A program made the translations under genes and the position numbers. The notes under the pieces were generated by a model, which searched no databases, had not been told where the DNA came from, and saw nothing but the letters and a program-made list of their open reading frames with translations. From Miltoncostaea oceani (GTDB taxonomy: Bacteria; Actinomycetota; Thermoleophilia; Miltoncostaeales; Miltoncostaeaceae), in NCBI RefSeq assembly GCF_018141545.1, contig NZ_CP064357.1, positions 558,001 to 622,000 of the forward strand: a stretch of 64,000 nucleotides of DNA. The letters run 5' to 3'. Numbering within the stretch: the stretch's first letter is position 1; every line of letters begins with the position of its first letter. This document shows, piece by piece, positions 51,749 through 60,135 of the stretch.

Positions 51749-53724
51749 GCGTGAGCTCGGGGCGCGCCGTGAGCGTGCCACGTGCAGTCGTGTTGGTCCT
51801 GCTCGGCGTCGCAATGCTCGGCGTGCAACTCGCGCTGCGCGGCGAGGGCGACGCAACAGTCCAGGTGGTCGGGCAACTCGTCGCGTTCGCCGTGTTCCTG
51901 CCGGCTGCGGTCCTCTGCTGGCGCGGTCGCGGCCTCGGCCGGGTGGGACTCGCGATCGTGATCCTCGGCGCCGTCGCCTTCCGGGCGGCGGCGTTCATCC
52001 CCGGCGACGCGACGCCACCCCTGTCGGGCGACATCCACCGCTACGCCTGGGACGGCGAGGTGCAGCTCGCCGGGATCAACCCGTACCGGTACGCGACCGA
52101 CGACCCCGCCCTCGCCTTCCTCCGCGACGGGGAGATCTGGCCAGGCATCAACCACAAGCCCTGGCACACCGTCTACCCGCCGGGCGCCCAGGTCGCCTTC
52201 GTCGCCTCGCAAGCGACGTTCGGCACGCACGTGCGCTCCTCGACGTGGCTGCTGCTGCTCGCGGAGGTGGGGGCGATCGGACTCCTGCTGGTGGCGCTCC
52301 GCCGCATGCGGGCCCCGCCCGAGCGGGTCGCCCTCTATGCGTGGCATCCGCTCGCCATCAGCGAGATCGCCGGCAATGGCCACATCGACGCCCTGGCGGT
52401 GCTCGCCCTGGCCGGGCTGATGGCGGCCTGGGGCGCACGCAGGCACGCCCTCGCCGGGCTCTGCGTCGCGGCCGCCGCGCTCATCAAGCTCGGCCCGCTG
52501 CTCCTCGTCCCGGCGCTCGCGCGGGCCGGGGGACGCCGCTTCGTCGTCGCCGCCGCCGCCCTGATGGTCGTCGCGTACATCCCCTACGCGACGACGATCG
52601 GCACCGGCGTGTTCGGCTCCCTGCGCCGATTCGAGCAGCAGGAGCGGTTCAACGGCAGCCTCGACCAGATCCTGTCGTCGATCCTCGGACGAGGCCCCTC
52701 ACAGGCGATCCTCGCACTCGGGCTGCTGCTGGTGGTCGGCGTCGTCGCCCTACGCGAGCACGAAACGCTCGAGCAGGTCGCGCGGTCGGCGCTGCTCGTG
52801 CTCGGCGGCCTGCTGCTCGCCGTCGACTACGTCCAGCCGTGGCACGCCCTCTGGCTCACGCCCTTCCTGGTGATCGTCGCGGCGCCCGGATGGCTGTGGC
52901 TCACCGGGGTCCTGCCGCTCGCCTACGTCGTGAAGGTGACCGGCGGCCTGCCGATCTGGGCGAGCCTCGCGATCTACGGGCCCGTCGCGGCTGCGGCCGT
53001 CTGGCATCTGCGTGGCTCCCGCCGGACCGCCGGCCGACCGGCCCCCCTCCCCACCGACGTGCGCGTCGCGGCCGTCATCCCCGCACTCGACGAGGCGGAG
53101 GCCATCGGCGGCATCCTGGCGAGTTGGCCCCCAGGGATCACCGACGAGATCATCGTCGTGGACGGCGGCTCACGCGACGCCACGGCGGCGATCGCGCATG
53201 CAGGGGGCGCCCGCGTCGTCGTGGAGCCACGCCGCGGCTACGGTCGGGCCTGCGCAGCGGGAGCCGCCGCCACCGACGCCGAGGTGATCGTCTTCCTCGA
53301 CGGCGACGGCAGCTGCGACCCCGGCGACCTCGCCAAGGTGCTCGACCCGGTGCTGCGCGGCGAGGCCGCCCTGTCCCTCGGCGCCCGGACCCACCCCGAC
53401 GACGGTGCGATGAGCGTCCACCAACGCGCAGGGAACGCCCTCGTCTGCGCACTTCTACGCCTCACCCACGGCACCCGGGTCCGGGACATACCGTGCATGC
53501 GCGCGATCCGCGCCGACACCCTCGCCTCCCTCGATATGCGTGAGGGCACCTACGGCTGGCCCACCGAGATGATCGTCAAAGCCCTCCGCGACGGACACGC
53601 CATCGCCGAGAGACCCGTGTCCTTCCGGCGCCGCCGGGGAGGGCAGTCCAAGGTCGCCGGGCGGGTAGGACCCTCCGCCCGCGCCGGGACCCGCATGCTC
53701 GCCGTCGCCCTGCGATACACCTGA
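51745..53724 (+). CDS. Polytopic glycosyltransferase fused to a GT2 glycosyltransferase
   Basis: A protein of 659 residues. The first 425 or so have about ten membrane helices and the motifs GDIHRYAWDGEVQLAGINPYRY and KPWHTVYPPGAQ, as in polyprenol-linked mannosyltransferases (GT87/PMT-like). A short Pro/Arg linker follows, then a cytosolic GT2 domain (about 435-655): VIPALDEAEAIGGIL, EIIVVDGGSRDATAAIA, VIVFLDGDGSCDPGDLAKVL and FRRRRGGQSKVAG. It may synthesise and use a polyprenyl-phosphate sugar in one chain. Start GTG 51745; it ends two bases before the next gene. Confidence 0.88.
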   Translation: MSVSSGRAVSVPRAVVLVLLGVAMLGVQLALRGEGDATVQVVGQLVAFAVFLPAAVLCWRGRGLGRVGLAIVILGAVAFRAAAFIPGDATPPLSGDIHRYAWDGEVQLAGINPYRYATDDPALAFLRDGEIWPGINHKPWHTVYPPGAQVAFVASQATFGTHVRSSTWLLLLAEVGAIGLLLVALRRMRAPPERVALYAWHPLAISEIAGNGHIDALAVLALAGLMAAWGARRHALAGLCVAAAALIKLGPLLLVPALARAGGRRFVVAAAALMVVAYIPYATTIGTGVFGSLRRFEQQERFNGSLDQILSSILGRGPSQAILALGLLLVVGVVALREHETLEQVARSALLVLGGLLLAVDYVQPWHALWLTPFLVIVAAPGWLWLTGVLPLAYVVKVTGGLPIWASLAIYGPVAAAAVWHLRGSRRTAGRPAPLPTDVRVAAVIPALDEAEAIGGILASWPPGITDEIIVVDGGSRDATAAIAHAGGARVVVEPRRGYGRACAAGAAATDAEVIVFLDGDGSCDPGDLAKVLDPVLRGEAALSLGARTHPDDGAMSVHQRAGNALVCALLRLTHGTRVRDIPCMRAIRADTLASLDMREGTYGWPTEMIVKALRDGHAIAERPVSFRRRRGGQSKVAGRVGPSARAGTRMLAVALRYT

Positions 53725-53726
53725 CC

Positions 53727-54932
53727 GTGCGCCGACGAGTCCTCGTCGTGGCGAAGGCGCCCTCGGAAGGGCGGTCGAAGACGCGCCTCACGCCGCCCGT
53801 CCCGCCCCACCTCACCGCCCGGCTGTCGATGGCCATGCTCCTCGACACGATCGAGGCATGCACCCGGGAGGCCGACCAGGTCGGATTGCTCTGCCCCACC
53901 CCGGACGACGTCGGGGCCCTCCGGCAGGTGGTCGGCACCGGCGTCTCCATCCACGTCCAGCAGGGTCGCGGCCTCGGCGCCGCCCTCCGCGAGGAGATGC
54001 GTACCGGCACCCAGGACGGTGCCCTCGCGATCGTCAGCTCCGACGTACCCGGCTTGCCGGCGGGTGAGATCGAACGTGCCTTCGGCCTCGTCGCCGGGGA
54101 CCGGGACGTCGTCCTCGGCCCGACCCTCGACGGGGGCTACTGGCTGATCGCGATGCCACGGTTCCACGAGGCGCCGTTCGCGCGCATCCCCTGGTCGACG
54201 CCGGCGTGCGCGGCGGTCACCCTGCAACGCGCCGCCGATGCGGGACTGCGCACCGACCGGGTGGCCGAGTGGCTCGACCTCGACACCCTCGTCGACCTCT
54301 CCCTCGCGATCCACGCGCCGCCCGGAGCCCTCGGGCCGCGAACCGCGGGAGCCCTCTCGGACATCGCGGGCTCGGTAGACATCCCACCCCCGCCGGCGAG
54401 GCGGTTGATCGACAGCGAACTCGTCGTCGCATCCCCCTGGCGGTCCCTCCTGCGCGACCGGCTCAAGGAGGACGGCCACGAGGCACGGGACTACCTCTAC
54501 CTCGCCGCCCCCCGTGCGGTCTTCATCGTCGCGGTCACCACCGCAGGGGAGGTCCTGCTGGTGCGCCAATACCGCCATCCGGTCCGCGACTGGACGCTCG
54601 AGGTTCCCGCGGGGTCACTCGAGGATGGGGAGCCCCCCCTCGCCGCGGCACAGAGGGAACTGTCGGAGGAGGTCGGCGGGTCCGGCGGGGACTGGCGCCA
54701 TCTGAGCACGTTCTTCTCCTCGAGCGCCCACATCGGCCTGCGGTCCGACGCCTTCCTGGCGACGGACGTCGAGGTCGGCGCCCCCCGCCCCGATGAGGAC
54801 GAAGAGATCGAGGTGGTGCGGCTACCGGTCGCAGAGGCGCTGCGGCGCGCACGCGAAGGACGGATGGTCGAGGGGCAGACCGCACTCTGTCTGCTGCTCG
54901 CCGCCCCCCACCTCGAGCGCACACTCGGCTAG
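53727..54932 (+). CDS. TIGR04282-type glycosyltransferase fused to a Nudix hydrolase
   Basis: A protein of 401 residues. Residues 1-210 match the DUF2064/TIGR04282 group (VLVVAKAPSEGRSKTRLTPP, SSDVPGLPAGEI, GPTLDGGYWLIAM), related to nucleotidyl- and glycosyltransferases named for arsenosugar clusters. Residues about 230-401 are a Nudix domain with GSLEDGEPPLAAAQREL then SEEVGG, a good match to GX5EX7REUXEEXGU, preceded by RDYLYLAAPRAVFIVAV and VRQYRHPVRDWTLEVPAG, ADP-ribose-pyrophosphatase-like. The fusion suggests making and clearing a nucleotide-sugar-like intermediate. GTG 53727 starts two bases after the previous stop. Confidence 0.87.
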   Translation: MRRRVLVVAKAPSEGRSKTRLTPPVPPHLTARLSMAMLLDTIEACTREADQVGLLCPTPDDVGALRQVVGTGVSIHVQQGRGLGAALREEMRTGTQDGALAIVSSDVPGLPAGEIERAFGLVAGDRDVVLGPTLDGGYWLIAMPRFHEAPFARIPWSTPACAAVTLQRAADAGLRTDRVAEWLDLDTLVDLSLAIHAPPGALGPRTAGALSDIAGSVDIPPPPARRLIDSELVVASPWRSLLRDRLKEDGHEARDYLYLAAPRAVFIVAVTTAGEVLLVRQYRHPVRDWTLEVPAGSLEDGEPPLAAAQRELSEEVGGSGGDWRHLSTFFSSSAHIGLRSDAFLATDVEVGAPRPDEDEEIEVVRLPVAEALRRAREGRMVEGQTALCLLLAAPHLERTLG

Positions 54933-55014
54933 TCGCCCGGCGCGCAATGCCCTCGTAAGAAACGGATGCGAGCGTCCTCGCGGAGGGCCCACCGAGTTGA
55001 CCAGGAGGCGCACC

Positions 55015-56145
55015 ATGATCGAGGCGACGACGATCGACGACAAGGTCGATGCCATCGCGACGGAGGTGGTCCGGGCGGGAGCCGGCGTCGTCGACGAGAC
55101 CGGGGAGTACCCCCGCGCCGCGCTCGCGTCGCTGCGCTCAGCCGGCGTGCTCGGACTCATCAGCGCGACCGAGGTCGGCGGCCTCGGGGAAGGCCCGGCC
55201 GCCGCCGCCCGCGTCGTGGAGCGCCTGGCGCGCGAGTGCGCCTCGACGGCGATGGTCCTCTGCATGCACTACGCCGCGACCGCCGTCATCGAGGCCCACG
55301 GCCCAATCGCCGTCCGCGAGCGGATCGCGACGGGGGAGCACCTCAGCACCCTCGCGTTCTCCGAGGTCGGCTCCCGGGCCCAGTTCTGGGCGCCGCTCAG
55401 CGCCGCCGAGACGGCGGGCGACCACATCGCCCTCACGGCCCGAAAGAGCTGGGTGACATCGGCCGCCGAGGCCGACTCCTACGTCTGGTCGAGCCGCCCC
55501 GTCGCCGCGGACGGCCTCAGCACCCTCTGGCTCGTGCCGGCGACGGCACCCGGCCTCCACGTGAGAGGCGCATTCGACGGCCTCGGACTCCGCGGCAACG
55601 GCTCGACGCCGATCGACGCCGACGCCGTGGCCGTGGCCGCCGACGCGATGCTCGGCAGCGACGGCGGCGGCTTCGACGTCATGCTCGGCACCGTCCTCCC
55701 GATCTTCCTCCTCATGGGCGCCGGGGCGTCGGTCGGCCTGTCGGACGCCGCCGCCGCCGCGGCCGCCGCCCACGCCGCCTCCACCCGGTTCGAGCACCTC
55801 GACCAGTCCCTCGCCGAGCAGCCCGTCACGCGCTCCAGCCTCGGCGCGATGCGCGTCCGCGCCGACGCGGCGCGGGCACTCTGGTCGGGGGCCCTCGAGG
55901 AGGCCGAGAGCGGCCGCGAGACGGCCGCGCTGCGGGCGTTGGAGGCCAAGGCCGCCGCGAGCGAGGCCGCGATCACGGTGACCGACGCCGCCATGCGCGT
56001 CTGCGGGGGCGCGGCCTTCCGACGCGAAGTCGCCGTCGAGCGCCACTTCCGTGACGCACGCGCGGCCGCGGTGATGGCCCCGACCACCGAGATGCTCCAC
56101 GACCTGATCGGCAGGGCCGTCACCGGCCAGCCGCTCTTCGGGTGA
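55015..56145 (+). CDS. Acyl-CoA dehydrogenase-family flavoprotein
   Basis: A protein of 376 residues with the acyl-CoA dehydrogenase/monooxygenase fold. An N-terminal helical domain (DKVDAIATEVVRAGAGVVDETGEYPRAAL) is followed by the middle beta domain with LAFSEVGSRAQFWAP, ALTARKSWVTSA and WLVPATAPGLHV, and a C-terminal helical domain that ends MRVCGGAAFRREVAVERHFRDARAAAVMAPTTEML. FAD-linked; the substrate is unknown. Flavin monooxygenases that use FMNH2 (DszC-like) share this fold. ATG 55015 has AGGAGG upstream; the gap of 82 bases to the Nudix gene is the widest in the operon. The stop overlaps the PhnD-like start as GTGA. Confidence 0.87.
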   Translation: MIEATTIDDKVDAIATEVVRAGAGVVDETGEYPRAALASLRSAGVLGLISATEVGGLGEGPAAAARVVERLARECASTAMVLCMHYAATAVIEAHGPIAVRERIATGEHLSTLAFSEVGSRAQFWAPLSAAETAGDHIALTARKSWVTSAAEADSYVWSSRPVAADGLSTLWLVPATAPGLHVRGAFDGLGLRGNGSTPIDADAVAVAADAMLGSDGGGFDVMLGTVLPIFLLMGAGASVGLSDAAAAAAAAHAASTRFEHLDQSLAEQPVTRSSLGAMRVRADAARALWSGALEEAESGRETAALRALEAKAAASEAAITVTDAAMRVCGGAAFRREVAVERHFRDARAAAVMAPTTEMLHDLIGRAVTGQPLFG

Positions 56146-57014
56146 CCCCGGTGGAGCCGCCGCAGGCGCCGTTGGTGCTCGGTGCCGTCGCATACGAACC
56201 CCGTGTCGTCACGATCTGGGAGGGGTTCAAAGCCTGGCTCGGAGAGCGGGGCCTGCCCTTCGACTACGTCCTCTACTCGAACTACGAACGGCTGGTCGAG
56301 TCGCTGCTCGCCGGCGAGGTCGACATCGCCTGGAACTCGCCCCTGGCGTGGGTCCGGGCCCGTCGGCTCGCCGCCGCACGCGGGCAACGGGTCCACGCGA
56401 TCGCGATGCGCGACACCGACTGCGACCTCACCTCTGTGATGGTGACGCTCCCGGACTCAGGCATCGACGCGATAGGGGATCTACGCGGCCGCACCCTCGG
56501 CGTCGGCGCCGTGGACTCCCCCCAGGCGACGCTGCTGCCCTTGTCGCTCGTCCGCGCGGCCGGCCTCACCCCCGGCCTCGACGTCGCGGTCCGCCATTTC
56601 GATGTGCTCGCCGGCAAACACGGCGACCACGTGGGCGGAGAGCGCGACGCGGCCCTCGCCCTGATGCGGGGCGAAGTGGACGCCGCCTGCATGATCGAGG
56701 GCAACCACGCCCTCTTTCGGCAGGAGGGGACATTGCCCACCGACAGTCGCGTCGTCGCCCGCACCCCGTCGTTCGACCACTGCAACTTCACCGTCACCGA
56801 CGGCGCCCCGGCGGAGCTGGTCGAGCGGTTCCACGGTCTGCTGCTGTCGATGTCCTACGACGACCCCGAGGTGCGGCCACTGCTCGACCTCGAGGGCCTC
56901 CGTGCATGGCGCCCCGGCCGCGACGGCGGCTACGCGCAGCTCGAGTCCGCGGTCGACGAGGCCGGCTTCTACGACACCTGGGGCGCGGTGACGGAGACGG
57001 CGTATCGCTACTGA
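56142..57014 (+). CDS. PhnD-like substrate-binding protein without a signal peptide
   Basis: A protein of 290 residues of the PhnD/SsuA/transferrin-like fold: VLGAVAYEPRVVTIWEGFKAWL, LVESLLAGEVDIAWNSPLAWV, LRGRTLGVGAVDSPQATLLPLSLVRAAGL and VDAACMIEGNHALFRQEG. Such proteins normally bind phosphonates, phosphite or sulfonates outside the membrane for an ABC importer. Here there is no signal peptide and no permease or ATPase gene. It is therefore probably cytosolic and may act as a carrier or enzyme in the pathway. GTG 56142 overlaps the previous stop. Confidence 0.83.
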   Translation: MTPVEPPQAPLVLGAVAYEPRVVTIWEGFKAWLGERGLPFDYVLYSNYERLVESLLAGEVDIAWNSPLAWVRARRLAAARGQRVHAIAMRDTDCDLTSVMVTLPDSGIDAIGDLRGRTLGVGAVDSPQATLLPLSLVRAAGLTPGLDVAVRHFDVLAGKHGDHVGGERDAALALMRGEVDAACMIEGNHALFRQEGTLPTDSRVVARTPSFDHCNFTVTDGAPAELVERFHGLLLSMSYDDPEVRPLLDLEGLRAWRPGRDGGYAQLESAVDEAGFYDTWGAVTETAYRY

Positions 57015-57084
57015 TGCCCACTCCGAGACGCGAGGCAGGTGGCGGGCGGGCACAGCCACCCGACGATCGGACTCGACCGGACGC

Positions 57085-57972
57085 ATGAGCCCGTGGCGCC
57101 CCGACATCGCCCGCGCCGTCGAGGAGGCCCCCCGGGGTGGATCCCTCGAGGACTGGAAGGCGCATGCGCAGTCGCTGCTGTCGCGCCAGCCGTGCGTCTT
57201 CGTGCGCAACGGTCAGATCTCGGCCCTCTACGCGACCCTCTACCTGCGTCGGCCGGAGCTGTTCAAGTGGGCGGGCCTCGCCGCGATCGCCTCACGGCAC
57301 ATCCGCGTCGCCCTCTGGCCGCTACGCCTCGGCGCGGCCGGCGAGGAGATCGACCTGCCGCGGGCCCTCGGCAGGTGGCAGGCGCTCCGGATCACCGACG
57401 CCGACGTGATCCGCCGCACCAACAACGACATCTTCGATGACATCTTCTGGGCGCACCTGGCGTACGACGGCGACCCGGCCGGCCTCGCCGAGCTCGAATC
57501 CCTCGTCCGGGGCACGCCCCAAGCTGCGATTGGAGCTGCCTTCAGGCGGATGGACGAGGGGCGGCGGCTGCTCGACGCCGACCGGGTGGGCGCCACCGAG
57601 ATCGTGTGGGACGCCAATCGGCGGATCCTGGAGCACGAACAGCAGGCGATGGTGCAACCCAACTTCGAGCGCCTCTCCTGCGCGTATGCCCGGGCCTTCT
57701 CGTTCGGCGCCACGGCGGGGCTCGACGTCGCCGGCCTGCGGCGCGCCACCGCCGTGTTGAGCTCCTTCTACGGGTACTCCCTGCTCCGTCGCCGGCCGCC
57801 GCGGGGGACGCGGCTGCCCTTGCTGACCTCCTACGAGGACCGCTGGGCGTGGATGGAAGGGTCGATCATGCCGCGCTTCCAGCGACGTGAGCACACACGC
57901 CACGCGTTGCGACGCACTCTCGAGGCGATCATCGGGGAATCCCAGGGACATCCTACGGGGGCCGCCACATGA
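57085..57972 (+). CDS. Unrecognised protein in the radical SAM operon
   Basis: A protein of 295 residues, mostly helical. Conserved-looking features: RQPCVFVRNGQISALYATLYLR, WAGLAAIASRHIRVAL, RRTNNDIFDDIFWAHLAY and REHTRHALRRTLEAII. The region NNxIFxDxxWxHLAY weakly recalls the DUF2515 group, but I am not sure. Soluble, no membrane helix. ATG 57085 lies 70 bases after the PhnD-like stop; its stop overlaps the next gene as ATGA. Its job in the pathway cannot be told. Confidence 0.68.
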   Translation: MSPWRPDIARAVEEAPRGGSLEDWKAHAQSLLSRQPCVFVRNGQISALYATLYLRRPELFKWAGLAAIASRHIRVALWPLRLGAAGEEIDLPRALGRWQALRITDADVIRRTNNDIFDDIFWAHLAYDGDPAGLAELESLVRGTPQAAIGAAFRRMDEGRRLLDADRVGATEIVWDANRRILEHEQQAMVQPNFERLSCAYARAFSFGATAGLDVAGLRRATAVLSSFYGYSLLRRRPPRGTRLPLLTSYEDRWAWMEGSIMPRFQRREHTRHALRRTLEAIIGESQGHPTGAAT

Positions 57973-59015
57973 CCAACACCGGCGCAACCGGTCCACGCAA
58001 CGCCCCGTCGCTGGCGATGCCGGCGCGCCGGGACCCCGTGGCGCCCGTTCCGCGCGAGGCCTACTTCGAGGTCACGAACCGCTGCAACCTGCTCTGCGAG
58101 ACGTGCCCGCGAACCCACTTCGAGCTGGAGCCCCCCGCCGACCTCTCCTACGAGCGGATGGTCGAGATCGGTGACCAACTGCCAGTGCTCGAGCGGCTCG
58201 TGCTCCACGGAGTGGGTGAGCCGCTCCTGAACCGCGACCTCCCGCGGATGATCGCCTACGGCGCCGGGCGCGGCGCGCATGTCGTCTTCAACACCAACGG
58301 CGTCCTGCTCGACACCAGGCGCGGGGATGCGGTCACCGAAGCCGGACTCGGCCAGCTGCGCATCTCACTCGACGCCGCGACGCCGAAGACGTACCACCGC
58401 ATCAGGGGCGCCGACGTGTTCGCGCGGATCGTCCGAAACGCCGCGGCGTTCACCGCCCGCCGCCTCCAACGCGGAGAGGACGCCCCAACGGTGGAGATCT
58501 GGGCGACCGCCGTCCGCGAGAACCTGGAGGAACTCCCCGCTCTCGTGCGCCTCGCCGGCGAGCTCGGCGTCGGCGGCGTCAACCTCCAGCGCCTCGTCTT
58601 CAACGGCATGGGCCTCGCCGTCGCCGAACAGTCGGTCTACCGCGACCTCACAGCCCGCCAAGACGACATCCTCGCCGAGTGCCGCGCGGCGGCCGCCGAG
58701 GCGGGCATCGCCATCACGGGAAGTGGCGGCACCGACGGGGAGGGCGCCATCATGGGCGGCACCGAACCCCGCGCGTGGCTGTCGTGCCGGCGGCCCTGGA
58801 AGGTGCTGTACGTGACGGCCCAGGGGACGGTCCTGCCGTGCTGCATCGCCCCCTTCACGACCACGGACACCGGTCAGCTCGCCCTCGGCAACGTCATCCG
58901 GCAGGGAGTGGCGCCGGTGTGGAACGGACCGGCGATGCGCGACTTCCGGGCGCGACACCAGAGCGACGACCCGCCCGCGCCGTGCGCGCCGTGCGGGTCC
59001 GACTGGAGCCTCTGA
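57969..59015 (+). CDS. Radical SAM/SPASM protein
   Basis: A protein of 348 residues with Cys39-x3-Cys43-x2-Cys46 (NRCNLLCETCPRTH). HGVGEPLLNRDL is the SAM-contacting motif, and LRISLDAATPKTYHRIRG is the second strand. A C-terminal SPASM-like cluster has CCIAPFTTT and, near the end, CAPCGSDW. SPASM enzymes modify peptides or proteins, or act in cofactor synthesis. ATG 57969 overlaps the preceding stop. Last gene of the operon; it converges with the histidine kinase gene, 28 bases away. Confidence 0.9.
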   Translation: MTNTGATGPRNAPSLAMPARRDPVAPVPREAYFEVTNRCNLLCETCPRTHFELEPPADLSYERMVEIGDQLPVLERLVLHGVGEPLLNRDLPRMIAYGAGRGAHVVFNTNGVLLDTRRGDAVTEAGLGQLRISLDAATPKTYHRIRGADVFARIVRNAAAFTARRLQRGEDAPTVEIWATAVRENLEELPALVRLAGELGVGGVNLQRLVFNGMGLAVAEQSVYRDLTARQDDILAECRAAAAEAGIAITGSGGTDGEGAIMGGTEPRAWLSCRRPWKVLYVTAQGTVLPCCIAPFTTTDTGQLALGNVIRQGVAPVWNGPAMRDFRARHQSDDPPAPCAPCGSDWSL

Positions 59016-59043
59016 AGGCCACAGCACGCGTGGTGGCGGCGGG

Positions 59044-60135
59044 TCAGACCGCCGGCTGAGACGCGGCGATCGGGAGCGTCAGAGACACCCGTGCGCCGCC
59101 CCCAGGGCGCTGCTCAGCCCAGATCCGCCCGCCGTGGGCCTCGACCAGGCCCCGGGCGATCGCGAGGCCGAGGCCCGCGCCTGCCCCGTCGCGGCGGCGG
59201 GCCGAGTCAGCCCGCCAGAAACGATCGAACGCCTGGTCGAGGGATTCGGGCGCGATGCCCTCACCCGTGTCCTCGACGCTGATCCGCACAGCCCCGTCGT
59301 CCGAGGCCACCAGGACCGCCACGGCGCCGTCGCTCGGGGTGTGGCGCAATGCGTTGGTCAGGAGGTTGAGCAACACCCGCTCGACCTGATCGGGCGCGCA
59401 GCGCACCCGTGGGACGGCATCATCGACGCGCGACTCGACCCGCACGCCGCGCGCCCGTGCACTGGCCTGGACGCCGCGCACGCAGCATTCCACCAGACCG
59501 CCGAGTTCGACCTCCCGCATCTCCAGGGTCAGCGCACCGGCGTCGATCCGAGCCAGTTCGAACAGGTCGTCAACCAGACGCCCGAGGTGGCGCACCTGGT
59601 CGTGCATCGCCGGCAGGTAGGCGTCGGCGGGCCGCAGCCCGTCCTCGATGGCCTCCAGCATCGCCTGGAGAGAAGCCAGCGGCGTGCGTAGGTCGTGGCT
59701 CGCGTGCGCCACGAGCTGGCGCCGGGCGTCGAAGAGCCGCTCCAGCTCCCCGGCCATGTGGTTGAAGGCCGCTCCCAGCTCGGCGACCTCAGCCGGGCCG
59801 TCCTCGGGTGCCCGGGCGGTCAGCTCACCGCGAGCCAGCTGCTCACTGGCATCACGCACCCGTCGCACCGGTACCAGCACCGACCGCGCCACCAACACCG
59901 CGCCGGCCATCGCCGCCAAGCCCGAGGCGCTCGCCACGGCGAGCACCGTCAGATCGTGCCCGGAGTCGAACATCAACACCCCCGACAGCAGAACCGCCGC
60001 CAGCGGCAGCACCACCGCCCCAAGAGCCAGCGCGACCAACCGAAGACGCAGCGTCGGTAGCCGCCTGGCCACCAACGCCAGCACCAACCCCGCGGCGAGG
60101 GTCGCCCCCGCCACGACCAGCGCCGGCCCGATCAC
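59044..60135 (-). CDS. Sensor histidine kinase
   Basis: A protein of 363 residues from GTG 60135, whose GTGA overlaps the response regulator stop. Three hydrophobic N-terminal helices (about 5-25, 33-55, 63-88), a HAMP domain (about 88-140), HisKA with His147 in ASHDLRTPL, and an HATPase domain (N-box NLLTNALRHTP, DTGEGIAP, GAGLGLAIARGL). There is almost no extracytoplasmic loop, so the signal is probably sensed in or near the membrane. Partner of the OmpR-family regulator. Confidence 0.92.
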   Translation of the reverse strand: MIGPALVVAGATLAAGLVLALVARRLPTLRLRLVALALGAVVLPLAAVLLSGVLMFDSGHDLTVLAVASASGLAAMAGAVLVARSVLVPVRRVRDASEQLARGELTARAPEDGPAEVAELGAAFNHMAGELERLFDARRQLVAHASHDLRTPLASLQAMLEAIEDGLRPADAYLPAMHDQVRHLGRLVDDLFELARIDAGALTLEMREVELGGLVECCVRGVQASARARGVRVESRVDDAVPRVRCAPDQVERVLLNLLTNALRHTPSDGAVAVLVASDDGAVRISVEDTGEGIAPESLDQAFDRFWRADSARRRDGAGAGLGLAIARGLVEAHGGRIWAEQRPGGGARVSLTLPIAASQPAV

